Shown: positions 6,931 through 14,014 of the stretch, one piece after another
Position numbering within the stretch: position 1 is the stretch's first letter
Layout of the letters: the number at the start of each line of letters is the position of its first letter
Source: Pseudomonadota bacterium
GTDB lineage: Bacteria > Pseudomonadota > Gammaproteobacteria > Steroidobacterales > Steroidobacteraceae
Length of the DNA: 15,627 nt
Assembly (NCBI GenBank): GCA_003242275.1
Contig: QGUX01000050.1
Span: 1-15,627 of the forward strand
Direction: 5' to 3'
The notes under the pieces: model-generated
Told to the model about the DNA's origin: nothing
What the model saw: only the letters and a program-made list of their open reading frames with translations
The model's database searches: none
Made by a program: the position numbers and the translations under genes

Positions 6931-7763
6931 GGCGGCAGGTCCTCGGGTGGCGTGAGATCGAAGCGCTGCGTGCGCCGCTCGTGGTCCACGGAGCGGTCGT
7001 CCAGGTGGCAAGCCGTTTCCGCGTGGAACACGTAGTCGCGGTTGCGCCGGTACCTGAAGGTATGCCGGAAGACATCCTCGAGCACTCCCGGCGCGGTCAT
7101 CTCGAGCTGCACTTCCAGCACATCGGGTTCGGCCAGGCGGAACCGTTCGGTCATCCTTGCGCCCTTGCCGATGGGGAAGCTGATGAAGCGGACGGTGGGA
7201 TCGATCCCCGTCGTCTCCACCACCAGCGTGTCGCCCTCCCAGTGGCCCACCGAAGTCCCCGCGTAGGATTCCTCCGGGTCCTCCGGCAGCTGCTGGCCGA
7301 GCATGACGCGGCGGATCAGGCCGCCCTCGTCGGTGATGGTGACCCGCCCGGGCGTGAACAGGATCTCGAAGTTGGTCGCGAAGGTGCCATTGGCCCCGGC
7401 GAAGCCGGGCGGCTGGCAGATCGTGGTTACATCATCGAGGATTTCGGCGGCCGTTATGCTTCCCCCGGCGCCGATCCTGGCGCCGAGGGTGTCCAGCACC
7501 TGCATGCCCTGGCGGATGAACTCCGGCCGCACAGGCGCCTGCCTGAACGGGTTGGGCGGCAGGATGAACGTGCCGTCCGGCGTGGTGAACCGGTATTCGT
7601 CGGAGTACTGCCACTCCCACCAGCCGCCGAAATCCGGCAGCGAGGCCATCGATTCCCAGCTCATGCCGGGTTCGCCCCGGCGGCCCTGGTCCGCGCTGCA
7701 GGCGGCAAGGCCGAGCAGCGCCACGGCCGCCGGGAGCAGGGCGGATGTCCGCTTGCCCGTCAT
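6915..7763 (-). CDS. lipoprotein of unknown function linked to DUF6152 proteins
   Basis: This 282-residue protein starts with a lipoprotein signal (lipobox LAAC, C22 lipidated). I recognise its style but know no function. The segment SVGHWEGDTLVVETTGID (171-188), the earlier EILFTPGRVTITDEGGLIRR (133-152) and MTERFRL (204-210) are typical of a family that occurs, often in many copies, next to DUF6152 genes in proteobacteria and acidobacteria. The pattern suggests an all-beta fold. Cysteines at 116 and 252 could form a disulfide. Its ATG overlaps the stop of the upstream DUF6152 gene by four bases (ATGA), so the two are translationally coupled and probably act together in the periplasm or at the outer membrane. 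The C-terminus is proline-rich. Gene and operon are sure; function is open. Confidence 0.88.
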   Translation of the reverse strand: MTGKRTSALLPAAVALLGLAACSADQGRRGEPGMSWESMASLPDFGGWWEWQYSDEYRFTTPDGTFILPPNPFRQAPVRPEFIRQGMQVLDTLGARIGAGGSITAAEILDDVTTICQPPGFAGANGTFATNFEILFTPGRVTITDEGGLIRRVMLGQQLPEDPEESYAGTSVGHWEGDTLVVETTGIDPTVRFISFPIGKGARMTERFRLAEPDVLEVQLEMTAPGVLEDVFRHTFRYRRNRDYVFHAETACHLDDRSVDHERRTQRFDLTPPEDLPPPPGS

Positions 7764-8218
7764 CGCGCGGCCTCCCCGGCAGTGGCGCCCGGGCGCACGT
7801 TCAGGGGGCCCGCATCGAGCACGGCCTCCGCGCCCGGCACGTACCGGTCGCCGTGCAGCTCGCTGCCATCGGCGCGCACCACCCGCAGCAGGTAGCCGCC
7901 GTTGCGCCCGTCGCGCAGCGGGAAGTACTGCACGATGACAGGCTCACCGGTGCGGAAGCCGTCCTTGCGCCAGCCCAGCTTGCTCAGCAGGCTCACCGAG
8001 CCGTTCTCGAAGCTCCACAGCTCGTACTCGCCGGGCTTGCCGGGCTTGCTGGCGTAGATCCACAGGAAGGTGTGGGGGTTGCGCCATTCCAGCTTGGCCA
8101 CCGTGCCCTCGATCAAGGTCGGCCGCTTCGGGTCGAACATCGCGTAGGAGTGGTGTGCCTGTGCGGCGCTGGCCACGAGCAGCGCCGTGGCGCCTGCAAC
8201 GAGAAGATCCTTCTTCAT
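7760..8218 (-). CDS. DUF6152 family exported small protein
   Basis: This 152-residue protein has a clear Sec signal peptide (MKKDLLVAG to AAQA). Cleavage after A21 would give a mature protein starting His-His-Ser-Tyr. The motifs HHSYAMFD, then LIEGTVAKLEWRNPH with the NPH triad, then LWIYA, are those I associate with DUF6152, a family of unknown role. The fold is probably a small beta-barrel, and the family often sits next to the lipoprotein type encoded downstream. GGGA about nine bases upstream of the ATG may serve as a weak ribosome binding site. It is the first gene of a two-gene operon and is divergent from a LysR-type regulator, which is the likely control. Family assignment is good; biochemical function is unknown. 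Confidence 0.88.
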   Translation of the reverse strand: MKKDLLVAGATALLVASAAQAHHSYAMFDPKRPTLIEGTVAKLEWRNPHTFLWIYASKPGKPGEYELWSFENGSVSLLSKLGWRKDGFRTGEPVIVQYFPLRDGRNGGYLLRVVRADGSELHGDRYVPGAEAVLDAGPLNVRPGATAGEAAR

Positions 8219-8248
8219 GTTGTTTTTCCCGGAATCCTGGTTGCGGAA

Positions 8249-8277
8249 ATACTGCGCAGGAAGGGAGTCGCAGTAAA
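8249..8277 (-). promoter_or_regulatory. possible sigma-70-like promoter of the DUF6152 operon
   Basis: On the minus strand, TTTACT (complement of 8272-8277) and CAGTAT (complement of 8249-8254) are spaced by 17 bases. They match the -35 and -10 consensus at four and three of six positions. The start of transcription would fall about 20-25 bases upstream of the DUF6152 ATG. The match is modest. Its exact overlap with the inverted-repeat half-sites is the main argument for it. Confidence 0.3.
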
Positions 8278-8282
8278 CTGCG
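8250..8282. promoter_or_regulatory. three ACTGCG half-sites, likely LysR-type operator
   Basis: TACTGCG (8250-8256) and CGCAGTA (8269-8275) form a perfect 7-bp inverted repeat with a 12-base spacer. A third copy, ACTGCG (8277-8282), follows in the first orientation, giving a second inverted pair CGCAGT-N2-ACTGCG. LysR-type regulators usually bind interrupted dyads between themselves and a divergent target gene, often with an extra site near the target promoter. This array lies exactly there. The repeats are seen directly; binding by the adjacent LysR protein is inference. Confidence 0.55.
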
Positions 8283-8317
8283 GATCAAGGAAAAAGAGAA
8301 TTACAGTGGACGCAACG

Positions 8318-9226
8318 ATGCCCGAACTCGAGCAGCTCAGGGTGCTGGTGGCCGTGGCGGATCGTGGATCGTTCGCCGCGGCGGCGCGGGTGCTGGAGCG
8401 CTCGACGGCAGCGGTGTCGCGGACCATCGCTGCGCTGGAGAAGCAGGTCGGTGCAAGGCTGGTGGAGCGCAACACACGCAGCCTGCGGTTCACTGGCGCA
8501 GGGCAGCGTTTCCTCGACCAGGCGCGCCGCGTGCTCGACACGCTGGAGCAGGCCGTCAGGGAAGCGGGCGAGGCACATGAGGAGCTCGCTGGCGAGCTGG
8601 GCGTCACCGCGCCGCTGATGTTCGGGCGGTTGCACGTGGCGCCGGTGGTGCTGGCCTTCCTCGACCGCCATCCGCGCGTGCGCGTGCGCACGCTGTTCAC
8701 CGACCGCACCGTCAGCCTGCTGGACTCGGGCATGCAGGTCGCGGTGCGCATCGGTGAGCTTCCCGGTTCCAGCCTGCGCGCGGTACCGGTGGGCCAGGTG
8801 CGCCGGGTGGTGGTGGCCGCGCCCTCCTACCTGGAGAAGTACGGCGAGCCGCGCGTGCCGGAGGATCTCGCGCAGCACCGCGCCATCGGCTTCGGCCACG
8901 ACGTGCCGCTCGCCCGCTGGCGCTTCCATGATCCGGCACGCGGCGTGGTCGAGCAGGCCAGGCCCGCGATGCCGCTCATCGTCGATGACCAGTACACCGC
9001 AGTGCACGCGGCCATCCAGGGATTCGGCCTGGCCACCGCGCTGAGCTACCAGGTGCGCGAGGCGCTGCTGGGCGGCGCCCTGCGGCGCGTGCTGGTGCCG
9101 TTCGAGCCGCCGCCGGTGCCGGTGCACCTGGTGTACCTGGGCGGCAACCACACGCCCGCGCGGGTGAGGGCGTTCGTGGCCTTCGCGGCCGAGCGCCTGC
9201 GCGGCAATCCCGTGCTCGGGGAATGA
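8318..9226 (+). CDS. LysR-type transcriptional regulator
   Basis: This 302-residue protein has the normal length and layout of a LysR regulator. Residues 1-60 are the winged helix-turn-helix (LEQLRVLVAVADRGSFAAAA, then STAAVSRTIAALEKQVGARL, then RNTRSLRFTGAG). A linker helix follows at about 60-88. The periplasmic-binding-like effector domain starts near 92 (GELGVTAPLMFGRLHVAPV) and includes VAVRIGELPGSSL and the GFGLATAL-type segment. The subgroup resembles the CrgA/DmlR-like LysR proteins. I chose the ATG at 8318; a GTG four codons earlier (8306) is also possible, because neither has a strong ribosome site. It is divergent from the DUF6152 operon and convergent with an MFS exporter. It probably controls the DUF6152 operon and itself; its ligand is unknown. 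Confidence 0.95.
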   Translation: MPELEQLRVLVAVADRGSFAAAARVLERSTAAVSRTIAALEKQVGARLVERNTRSLRFTGAGQRFLDQARRVLDTLEQAVREAGEAHEELAGELGVTAPLMFGRLHVAPVVLAFLDRHPRVRVRTLFTDRTVSLLDSGMQVAVRIGELPGSSLRAVPVGQVRRVVVAAPSYLEKYGEPRVPEDLAQHRAIGFGHDVPLARWRFHDPARGVVEQARPAMPLIVDDQYTAVHAAIQGFGLATALSYQVREALLGGALRRVLVPFEPPPVPVHLVYLGGNHTPARVRAFVAFAAERLRGNPVLGE

Positions 9227-9239
9227 CCGCCGCGCGGGA

Positions 9240-10427
9240 CTAGGCCGCCGTCCAGCGCCCGCGCGCGGCCTCGAAGGCCAGCACCAGCACCATCGCCGCC
9301 CCGCAGGTGAGCAGCAGCGGCCAGGGCGAGTCGGTCCTGAACAATCCGACGACCTGCACCGCCACCGCCGCCATCACCTGCTGGGCGCAGCCCACCAGGC
9401 CCCAGCCGCTGCCGACCTGCGGGCTGGAGCGCGTGACCGCGCGCGCCGATACCGTGGGCAGCGCCAGCCCCAGGCCGAAGTTCAGCAGCGCGCCGGCCGG
9501 AATGAACAGCGCCAGCGGATGCCTGAGCCCCAGGGCCATCAGCAGCATGCACAGCAGGCAGGCGAGCAGGGCGAAGGTAGTGCCGGCCGGGATCAGCCAC
9601 TCCTGGCCCAGGCGCCGGCCGAAGCGCAGCACGAAGGCGTTGCCGGCGAAGTAGCCCATGGGCAGCATCACGAAGTAGTAGGCGAACTCGGTGGGCGGGC
9701 GGCCGAAGGCCTCCACCATCAGGTGCGGCGCGATGGACAGGAAGGCGGGATAGGCCGAGTACAGCAGGCCCACCTGCAGCAGCAGCACCACGAAGCCGGG
9801 CCGCACCAGCACCGTCCCGGTGGGGCGCAGCAGGTCGAGCGCACCGCCCGGCGCCGCGCGCTGCGCCCGCGGCAGGGTCTCGCGCTGCTTCAGCGCCACC
9901 CCGCCCAGCAGCACCAGCGCCAGCGCCACACCGAAGGACTGCACCATCCGCCAGCCGCCGGTGGCGATCAGCAGGTTGCCCAGCATGGGCGCGAAGCTCT
10001 GCACCACCAGGATCAGCATGGTCATCTGCGCCACCGAGCGTGCCAGCTGCTCGCCCGGGGACAGGTCGGCGACGATGGCGCGCGAACTGATGAAGGCCAG
10101 CGCGCTGCCAATGGACTGCAGCACGCGGGCGATGGCGAGCAGGCCGAGCCCCGGGGCCAGCGCACCCAGCAGCGAGCCGGCAATGAACAGCGCCACCCCG
10201 CCGAGCAGGCAGGGCCGGCGGCCGAAGCGGTCGGTCAGCGGGCCGAGCAGCACCAGCCCGAGGCCGAAGGCCACCAGCGGCAGGCTCACGGTGGCCTGCA
10301 CGTCGGCCACGCTGGCACCGAACTGTGCCTGCACCTCCGGCACCGAGGGCAGGTACAGGTTCAGGGCGAGCGGCCCCAGTGAGGTGCATGCCGCCAGCAG
10401 CACCATCTGGCCGGGATTGCGCTTCAC
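9240..10427 (-). CDS. MFS transporter, Bcr/CflA-like (DHA1) exporter
   Basis: This is a 12-helix major facilitator of the Bcr/CflA type, proton-driven exporters of drugs and small metabolites in the inner membrane. The first helix contains LGPLALNLYLPSVPEV, which corresponds to the M(N)YLPALP signature of Bcr. Motif A is GPLTDRFGRRP (62-72), and LQSIGSALAFISSRAIVADL matches the family's fourth to fifth helix region. The start is uncertain. I use the GTG at 10427, which gives 395 residues with a short basic N-terminus (KRNPGQ) before helix 1. An ATG at 10406 and a TTG at 10499 are alternatives, and none has a good ribosome site. Choosing 10427 leaves a perfect palindrome (10461-10476) upstream as a possible operator. 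The gene ends 13 bp from the convergent LysR gene. The substrate is unknown. Confidence 0.9.
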   Translation of the reverse strand: MKRNPGQMVLLAACTSLGPLALNLYLPSVPEVQAQFGASVADVQATVSLPLVAFGLGLVLLGPLTDRFGRRPCLLGGVALFIAGSLLGALAPGLGLLAIARVLQSIGSALAFISSRAIVADLSPGEQLARSVAQMTMLILVVQSFAPMLGNLLIATGGWRMVQSFGVALALVLLGGVALKQRETLPRAQRAAPGGALDLLRPTGTVLVRPGFVVLLLQVGLLYSAYPAFLSIAPHLMVEAFGRPPTEFAYYFVMLPMGYFAGNAFVLRFGRRLGQEWLIPAGTTFALLACLLCMLLMALGLRHPLALFIPAGALLNFGLGLALPTVSARAVTRSSPQVGSGWGLVGCAQQVMAAVAVQVVGLFRTDSPWPLLLTCGAAMVLVLAFEAARGRWTAA

Positions 10428-10460
10428 GCGGGTGCCCGTGCCGGTGAAGGAAGGAGGAGA

Positions 10461-10476
10461 ACCGGTGCGCACCGGT
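10461..10476. promoter_or_regulatory. perfect 16-bp palindrome between divergent genes
   Basis: ACCGGTGCGCACCGGT is fully self-complementary with no spacer. It lies between the MFS exporter (-) and the esterase operon (+), about 35 bases upstream of the chosen exporter start and 83 bases upstream of the operon's first ATG. Its size and position suit an operator for a dimeric regulator of TetR, MarR or similar type. In DNA this rich in GC a chance palindrome is possible, and no cognate regulator gene is adjacent. Confidence 0.35.
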
Positions 10477-10533
10477 GGAAGCAGTTCCGCCGGCGGCAAG
10501 TCTGCGTGCTCGCCATCGTTCGAGATTGTGGAC

Positions 10534-10539
10534 TATATT
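10534..10539 (+). promoter_or_regulatory. possible -10 element of the esterase operon
   Basis: TATATT matches the -10 consensus at five of six positions. It is in a short AT-richer island within very GC-rich DNA, about 20 bases upstream of the first ATG of the operon. No convincing -35 box lies 16-18 bases upstream, so an activator would be needed if this is the promoter. The resulting leader would be very short. Confidence 0.3.
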
Positions 10540-10558
10540 CCGGACGATCCTGGGGGAG

Positions 10559-11464
10559 ATGATGGACCAACCTGCTCGAGGGCTCGTTCGTGCACTGGGC
10601 TTGCTGCTGGCAGGCCTGCTGGCACTCCCGGCGTGGGCCGCGACGCCCACCGGTTCCGGGCCGGAGCCGGCCGTCATTGTCGCCGAAGCCACGCTCCCCA
10701 CGCACACGGTCTATCGTCCGGCCGCGCTGGAGGGCCGCTATCCGGTGGTGCTGTGGGGCAATGGCTCCTGCGTGAACAGCAACTTCGGCTATCGCGAGTT
10801 CCTGGCCGAGGTGGCCTCGCATGGCTTCATCGTGCTGGCCATCGGTCCGCGGCGGGATTCGCCGCCGCCGCGCCAGCAGCGCCCGCAGGACCCGGCCGAA
10901 TGGCCGCCCTTCGAGACCCGCCATTCGCAGCTGCTGGACGCGCTGGACTGGATCACCGCCGAGAACCGGCGGGAGGGCAGCGCGTACCGCGACCACGTCG
11001 CGGTCGACAAGGTCGCCGTGATGGGCCATTCCTGCGGCGCCCTGCAGGCCGTGCGGGTGTCCACCGACCCGCGCATTTCCACCGTGGTGGTGCTCAACAG
11101 CGGCATGATGGCCGATGGCGACCAGTACATGGTGCGCCATGACCTGGAACGCTCCATCCTGAAGCGCATGCACGCGCCCATTGCCTATTTCATCGGCGGC
11201 GAGTCCGACATCGCCTACGCCAATGCCGAGATGGACTGGAAGGAGCTGCAGGAGCTGTCCATTCCGGCCCTCAACGCCAACATGGACGTGGGCCATGGCG
11301 CCACCTACAGCCAGCCCGCCGGCGGTCCCTTCGCCGCCGGCCCGGTGGCCTGGCTCAAGTGGCAGCTCAAGGGCGATGCCTCGGCGCGGGCCCTGTTCGT
11401 GGGCGAGCGCTGTGGCTTGTGCGAGGGCAGCGGCTGGAAGCTGCGCCGGCACCGGCTCGAATAA
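10559..11464 (+). CDS. exported alpha/beta hydrolase, lipase/dienelactone-hydrolase-like
   Basis: This 301-residue protein has a Sec signal peptide (hydrophobic LGLLLAGLLALPAWA, cleavage near A27) and an alpha/beta hydrolase body. The strand VVLWGNGSCVNSNFGY (63-78) carries the oxyanion-hole region. The nucleophile elbow is GHSCG (S158). GESDIAY supplies the acid (D217 likely) and VGHGATY the histidine (H246). The pattern resembles small secreted lipases and cutinase-like proteins of the dienelactone-hydrolase clan. Four cysteines (71, 159, 285, 288), including a C-terminal CGLC, could form disulfides. Two ATGs occur in a row (10559 and 10562), and GGGGGAG directly precedes them, so the second may be the real start. 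It is the first gene of a three-gene operon, 18 bp before an esterase. It probably cleaves an ester outside the cytoplasm; the substrate is unknown. Confidence 0.9.
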   Translation: MMDQPARGLVRALGLLLAGLLALPAWAATPTGSGPEPAVIVAEATLPTHTVYRPAALEGRYPVVLWGNGSCVNSNFGYREFLAEVASHGFIVLAIGPRRDSPPPRQQRPQDPAEWPPFETRHSQLLDALDWITAENRREGSAYRDHVAVDKVAVMGHSCGALQAVRVSTDPRISTVVVLNSGMMADGDQYMVRHDLERSILKRMHAPIAYFIGGESDIAYANAEMDWKELQELSIPALNANMDVGHGATYSQPAGGPFAAGPVAWLKWQLKGDASARALFVGERCGLCEGSGWKLRRHRLE

Positions 11465-11482
11465 GCACAGGGGACGGGGGCA

Positions 11483-12673
11483 ATGAACAACACACATCCG
11501 GTTACGCGCCGCATGGCGCTGCTGTCCACGCTGGCTTTCACCCTGCCCGCGGCGCTTGTCGCGCAGGAGCCGGGCATGCTGCCGCCCGGCGCCGTGCCCG
11601 CGGTGACCTCGCCCGTCGTGGAGCAGGGACGCGTGACCTTCCGCCTGCGCGCCCCGGAGGCGCGGCAGGTCAAGGTGTCGGGTGATTTCGGGCCGGACGT
11701 GCAGATGCAGCGCGGCAGCGACGGCGTGTGGAGCGCCACCGTGGGTCCGCTCGCTCCCGACGTGTACGTTTATTTCTTCGAGGTGGACGGCGTGCGTCTT
11801 CCCGATCCGGCCAATCCGCAGGTGAAGATCGGCTATGTCGTCAGCACCACCACCAGCCTCGTGACCGTGCCGGGCGATGGGCCGGCCTTCTACGACGTGC
11901 AGGACGTGCCGCACGGGGAGATCCGCACGCTGCTGTACAGGTCGCGCTCCAACGGCACGGTGCGGGAGCTCAACGTCTACCTGCCGCCGGGCTACGACGA
12001 GAATCCGCGGCGCCGCTATCCGGTGCTGTACCTGCTGCACGGCTTCGCCAACGACCATCATTCCTGGCATCGCTACGGCCGCGCCAACGACATCCTCGAC
12101 AACCTGCTGGCGCGCGGCGCCATCAGGCCCTTCATCGTGGTGATGCCGCTGGGCTATGGCGGCGCCTCGGTGAACGGGGATGGCAATGGCATCCCGCCCG
12201 CCAATGCCGGCGCCTTCGGCGGCGACTTCGCGTTGTACGAGCGGGACATCCTCGAGGACATCATCCCGCTCGTCGACCGGCGCTTCCGCACCATCGCCAA
12301 CCGCGCCAACCGCGCCATCGTCGGCTTCTCGATGGGCGGCATGCAGGCCGGGCGCTTCGGCCTCGGCAACCTCGACACCTTCAGCTACGTCGGCGTCATG
12401 AGCGCCGGGCTGGTGGGCAATCCGGCGGCGGGCGCCGGCGGCGCCGATGTGATCGCGTCGCTGGCCGGCGATGCGGCGGCGGTGAACCGCAGGCTGAAGC
12501 TGCTGTGGATCGCCTGCGGCGTGGAGGACACGGCCATGGCCGGCGCGCGCCGCACGCACGAGGCGCTGGAGCAGGCCGGCATCCGGCACACCTTCCTCGA
12601 GACCCCGGGCGCGCACCACTGGCGGGTGTGGCGGCGCTACCTGCACGAGCTGGCGCCGCTGCTGTTCCGCTGA
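11483..12673 (+). CDS. exported CE1-like esterase with N-terminal E-set domain (feruloyl/enterochelin esterase type)
   Basis: This 396-residue protein begins with a signal sequence whose twin arginine (TRRMALLS) allows Sec or Tat export. Residues about 40-130 form an immunoglobulin-like E-set domain (VTFRLRAPEARQVKVSGDF, YVYFFEVDGVRLPDP), as in many carbohydrate-linked esterases. The catalytic domain (about 145-396) is of the esterase D/CE1 type. It contains ELNVYLPPGYDE, the HGFANDHHSW loop, the nucleophile GFSMGG (S283), the acid in CGVEDT (D349) and the histidine in GAHHWRVW (H378). This layout is that of XynZ-type feruloyl and acetyl-xylan esterases and of IroE/Fes-like enzymes. A plant cell-wall or aromatic ester substrate is plausible but unproven. 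The stop is three bases before the next gene, so it is co-transcribed with the MFS permease. Confidence 0.92.
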   Translation: MNNTHPVTRRMALLSTLAFTLPAALVAQEPGMLPPGAVPAVTSPVVEQGRVTFRLRAPEARQVKVSGDFGPDVQMQRGSDGVWSATVGPLAPDVYVYFFEVDGVRLPDPANPQVKIGYVVSTTTSLVTVPGDGPAFYDVQDVPHGEIRTLLYRSRSNGTVRELNVYLPPGYDENPRRRYPVLYLLHGFANDHHSWHRYGRANDILDNLLARGAIRPFIVVMPLGYGGASVNGDGNGIPPANAGAFGGDFALYERDILEDIIPLVDRRFRTIANRANRAIVGFSMGGMQAGRFGLGNLDTFSYVGVMSAGLVGNPAAGAGGADVIASLAGDAAAVNRRLKLLWIACGVEDTAMAGARRTHEALEQAGIRHTFLETPGAHHWRVWRRYLHELAPLLFR

Positions 12674-12676
12674 TCG

Positions 12677-13987
12677 ATGTCGGAAGAACGCGCGTACGCG
12701 AAGGTCACGCTGCGGCTGCTGCCGTTCCTCGGCATCTGCTACCTGGTCGCGTACCTGGACCGGGTCAACGTCGGCTTCGCCAAGCTGCACATGCTGGCCG
12801 ACATCGGCATGTCCGAGGCGGCCTATGGCTTCGGCGCCGGCATCTTCTTCATCGGCTACTTCCTGTTCGAGGTGCCCAGCAACCTGGTGCTGCACCGGGT
12901 CGGCGCGCGCATCTGGATCGCGCGCATCATGGTGACCTGGGGACTGATCTCCGGCGCCATGGCCTTCGTCGAGCCGCTGGCGCGGACCACCGGGCTGGAA
13001 GTGAACACGGTGTTCTACATCCTGCGCTTCCTGCTGGGCGCGGCCGAGGCCGGCTTCTTCCCGGGGGTGCTGCTGTACCTGAACTACTGGTATCCGGCGC
13101 ACCGGCAGAGCCGCACCATCGCGCTGCTGCTGGTGGCGCAGCCGTTCGCGTTCGTGTTCGGCGCGCCGCTGTCCGGCGCCATCATGGAATCCTTCGGCGG
13201 CGTGAAGGGCCTTGCCGACTGGCAGTGGATGTTCATCCTCGAGGCCGTCCCCGCGCTGGTGCTGGGCATCGTGGTGCTGGCCTTCCTCGACAACCGCATC
13301 GAGGATGCGAAGTGGCTGACCGACGGGGAGAAGCAGCTGCTGCGCGCGCGCCTGGACGGGGAGGCGCGCCGCAAGCGCGACACGCCACTGCGCGAGCTGT
13401 TCGCCATCCCGGCGATGTGGCTGTTCACGGTGATCCTGTTCTGCATCGTCACCGGGGTGTACGGCATCAACTTCTGGCTGCCCACCATCATCTCCGGGAC
13501 CGGCGTCGGCTCGGTGCTCGACGTGGGCTACATCACCGCAGCCTGCTACTTCAGCGCCGCGGCCATCTCGGTGCTGGTGACGCGGCGGGCGGAACGTGTC
13601 AACGAGAAGCGCTGGCATGCCACCGCCGCCATGGTGCTCGGCGGCGTGTGCCTGGCGCTGAGCGCCATGTGGACCACCAGCACGCTGGTCACGGCGGTGC
13701 TGCTGTCGCTGGCCACGGCCGGTGCGCTCATCGCCACCGCGCTGTTCTGGAGCTTCCCGGGGTCGATGCTGACCGGCGTGGGCGTGGCGGCGGGCCTGGC
13801 AGCGATCAATTCCTTCGGCAACCTGGGCGGTTTCGTCGGTCCCTACCTGCTGGGACTGGTGACGGAGTGGCTGGGCAGCCGCACCGCAGGCGTGAGCGCG
13901 CTGGGCGGCTTCATGGTGGTGGCCGGCGTGCTGATCGCGCTGGGCTGCGGCCGCTACGGCCTGCGCCAGCCGCAGCAGCTGCCGTAA
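12677..13987 (+). CDS. MFS transporter, anion:cation symporter (ACS) family
   Basis: This 436-residue inner-membrane permease has about 12 hydrophobic segments. The signature YLDRVNVGFAK (26-36) in helix 1, the segment FIGYFLFEVPSNLVLHRVGAR, and RFLLGAAEAGFFPG place it in the ACS family. Known members take up organic anions such as phthalate, 4-hydroxyphenylacetate, nicotinate, glucarate and other sugar acids with protons. It follows the CE1-like esterase by three bases and is the last gene of the operon, so its likely cargo is the acid released by the two exported hydrolases. Which acid cannot be told from the sequence. The start ATG is set by the spacing and by the helix 1 position. A weak hairpin (GGCGCC at 13988-13993 and 14005-14010) lies just after the stop. 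Confidence 0.94.
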   Translation: MSEERAYAKVTLRLLPFLGICYLVAYLDRVNVGFAKLHMLADIGMSEAAYGFGAGIFFIGYFLFEVPSNLVLHRVGARIWIARIMVTWGLISGAMAFVEPLARTTGLEVNTVFYILRFLLGAAEAGFFPGVLLYLNYWYPAHRQSRTIALLLVAQPFAFVFGAPLSGAIMESFGGVKGLADWQWMFILEAVPALVLGIVVLAFLDNRIEDAKWLTDGEKQLLRARLDGEARRKRDTPLRELFAIPAMWLFTVILFCIVTGVYGINFWLPTIISGTGVGSVLDVGYITAACYFSAAAISVLVTRRAERVNEKRWHATAAMVLGGVCLALSAMWTTSTLVTAVLLSLATAGALIATALFWSFPGSMLTGVGVAAGLAAINSFGNLGGFVGPYLLGLVTEWLGSRTAGVSALGGFMVVAGVLIALGCGRYGLRQPQQLP

Positions 13988-14014
13988 GGCGCCGCGCTCA
14001 GGCCGGCGCCGCGC
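13988..14014. repeat. GGCGCCGCGC direct repeat, weak hairpin between convergent genes
   Basis: GGCGCCGCGC occurs at 13988-13997 and again at 14005-14014. Because GGCGCC is self-complementary, the two copies can also form a 6-bp stem with an 11-base loop. It spans the 10-bp gap between the transporter stop and the end of the convergent lactonase gene. It could slow transcription from both sides, but there is no T-run. Confidence 0.25.

Noticed and set aside
4781..6955. A 724-codon open frame on the plus strand across the serine hydrolase and phosphatase
   Set aside because: It is antisense to the SxxK hydrolase and out of frame with the phosphatase, both of which have intact motifs. The translation is low-complexity and has no recognisable domain.
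10452..10467. Strong AGGAGGAG followed by a GTG at 10465 on the plus strand, considered as an extra gene start
   Set aside because: The frame it opens runs out of register through the signal peptide and catalytic motifs of the alpha/beta hydrolase, and its translation has no recognisable features.
10424..13618. A 1064-codon open frame on the minus strand, antisense to the esterase operon
   Set aside because: Its translation is rich in His, Arg, Ala, Asp, Gln and Gly without any fold pattern. It lies opposite three genes with clear catalytic or transport motifs. Long shadow frames are expected opposite high-GC genes.
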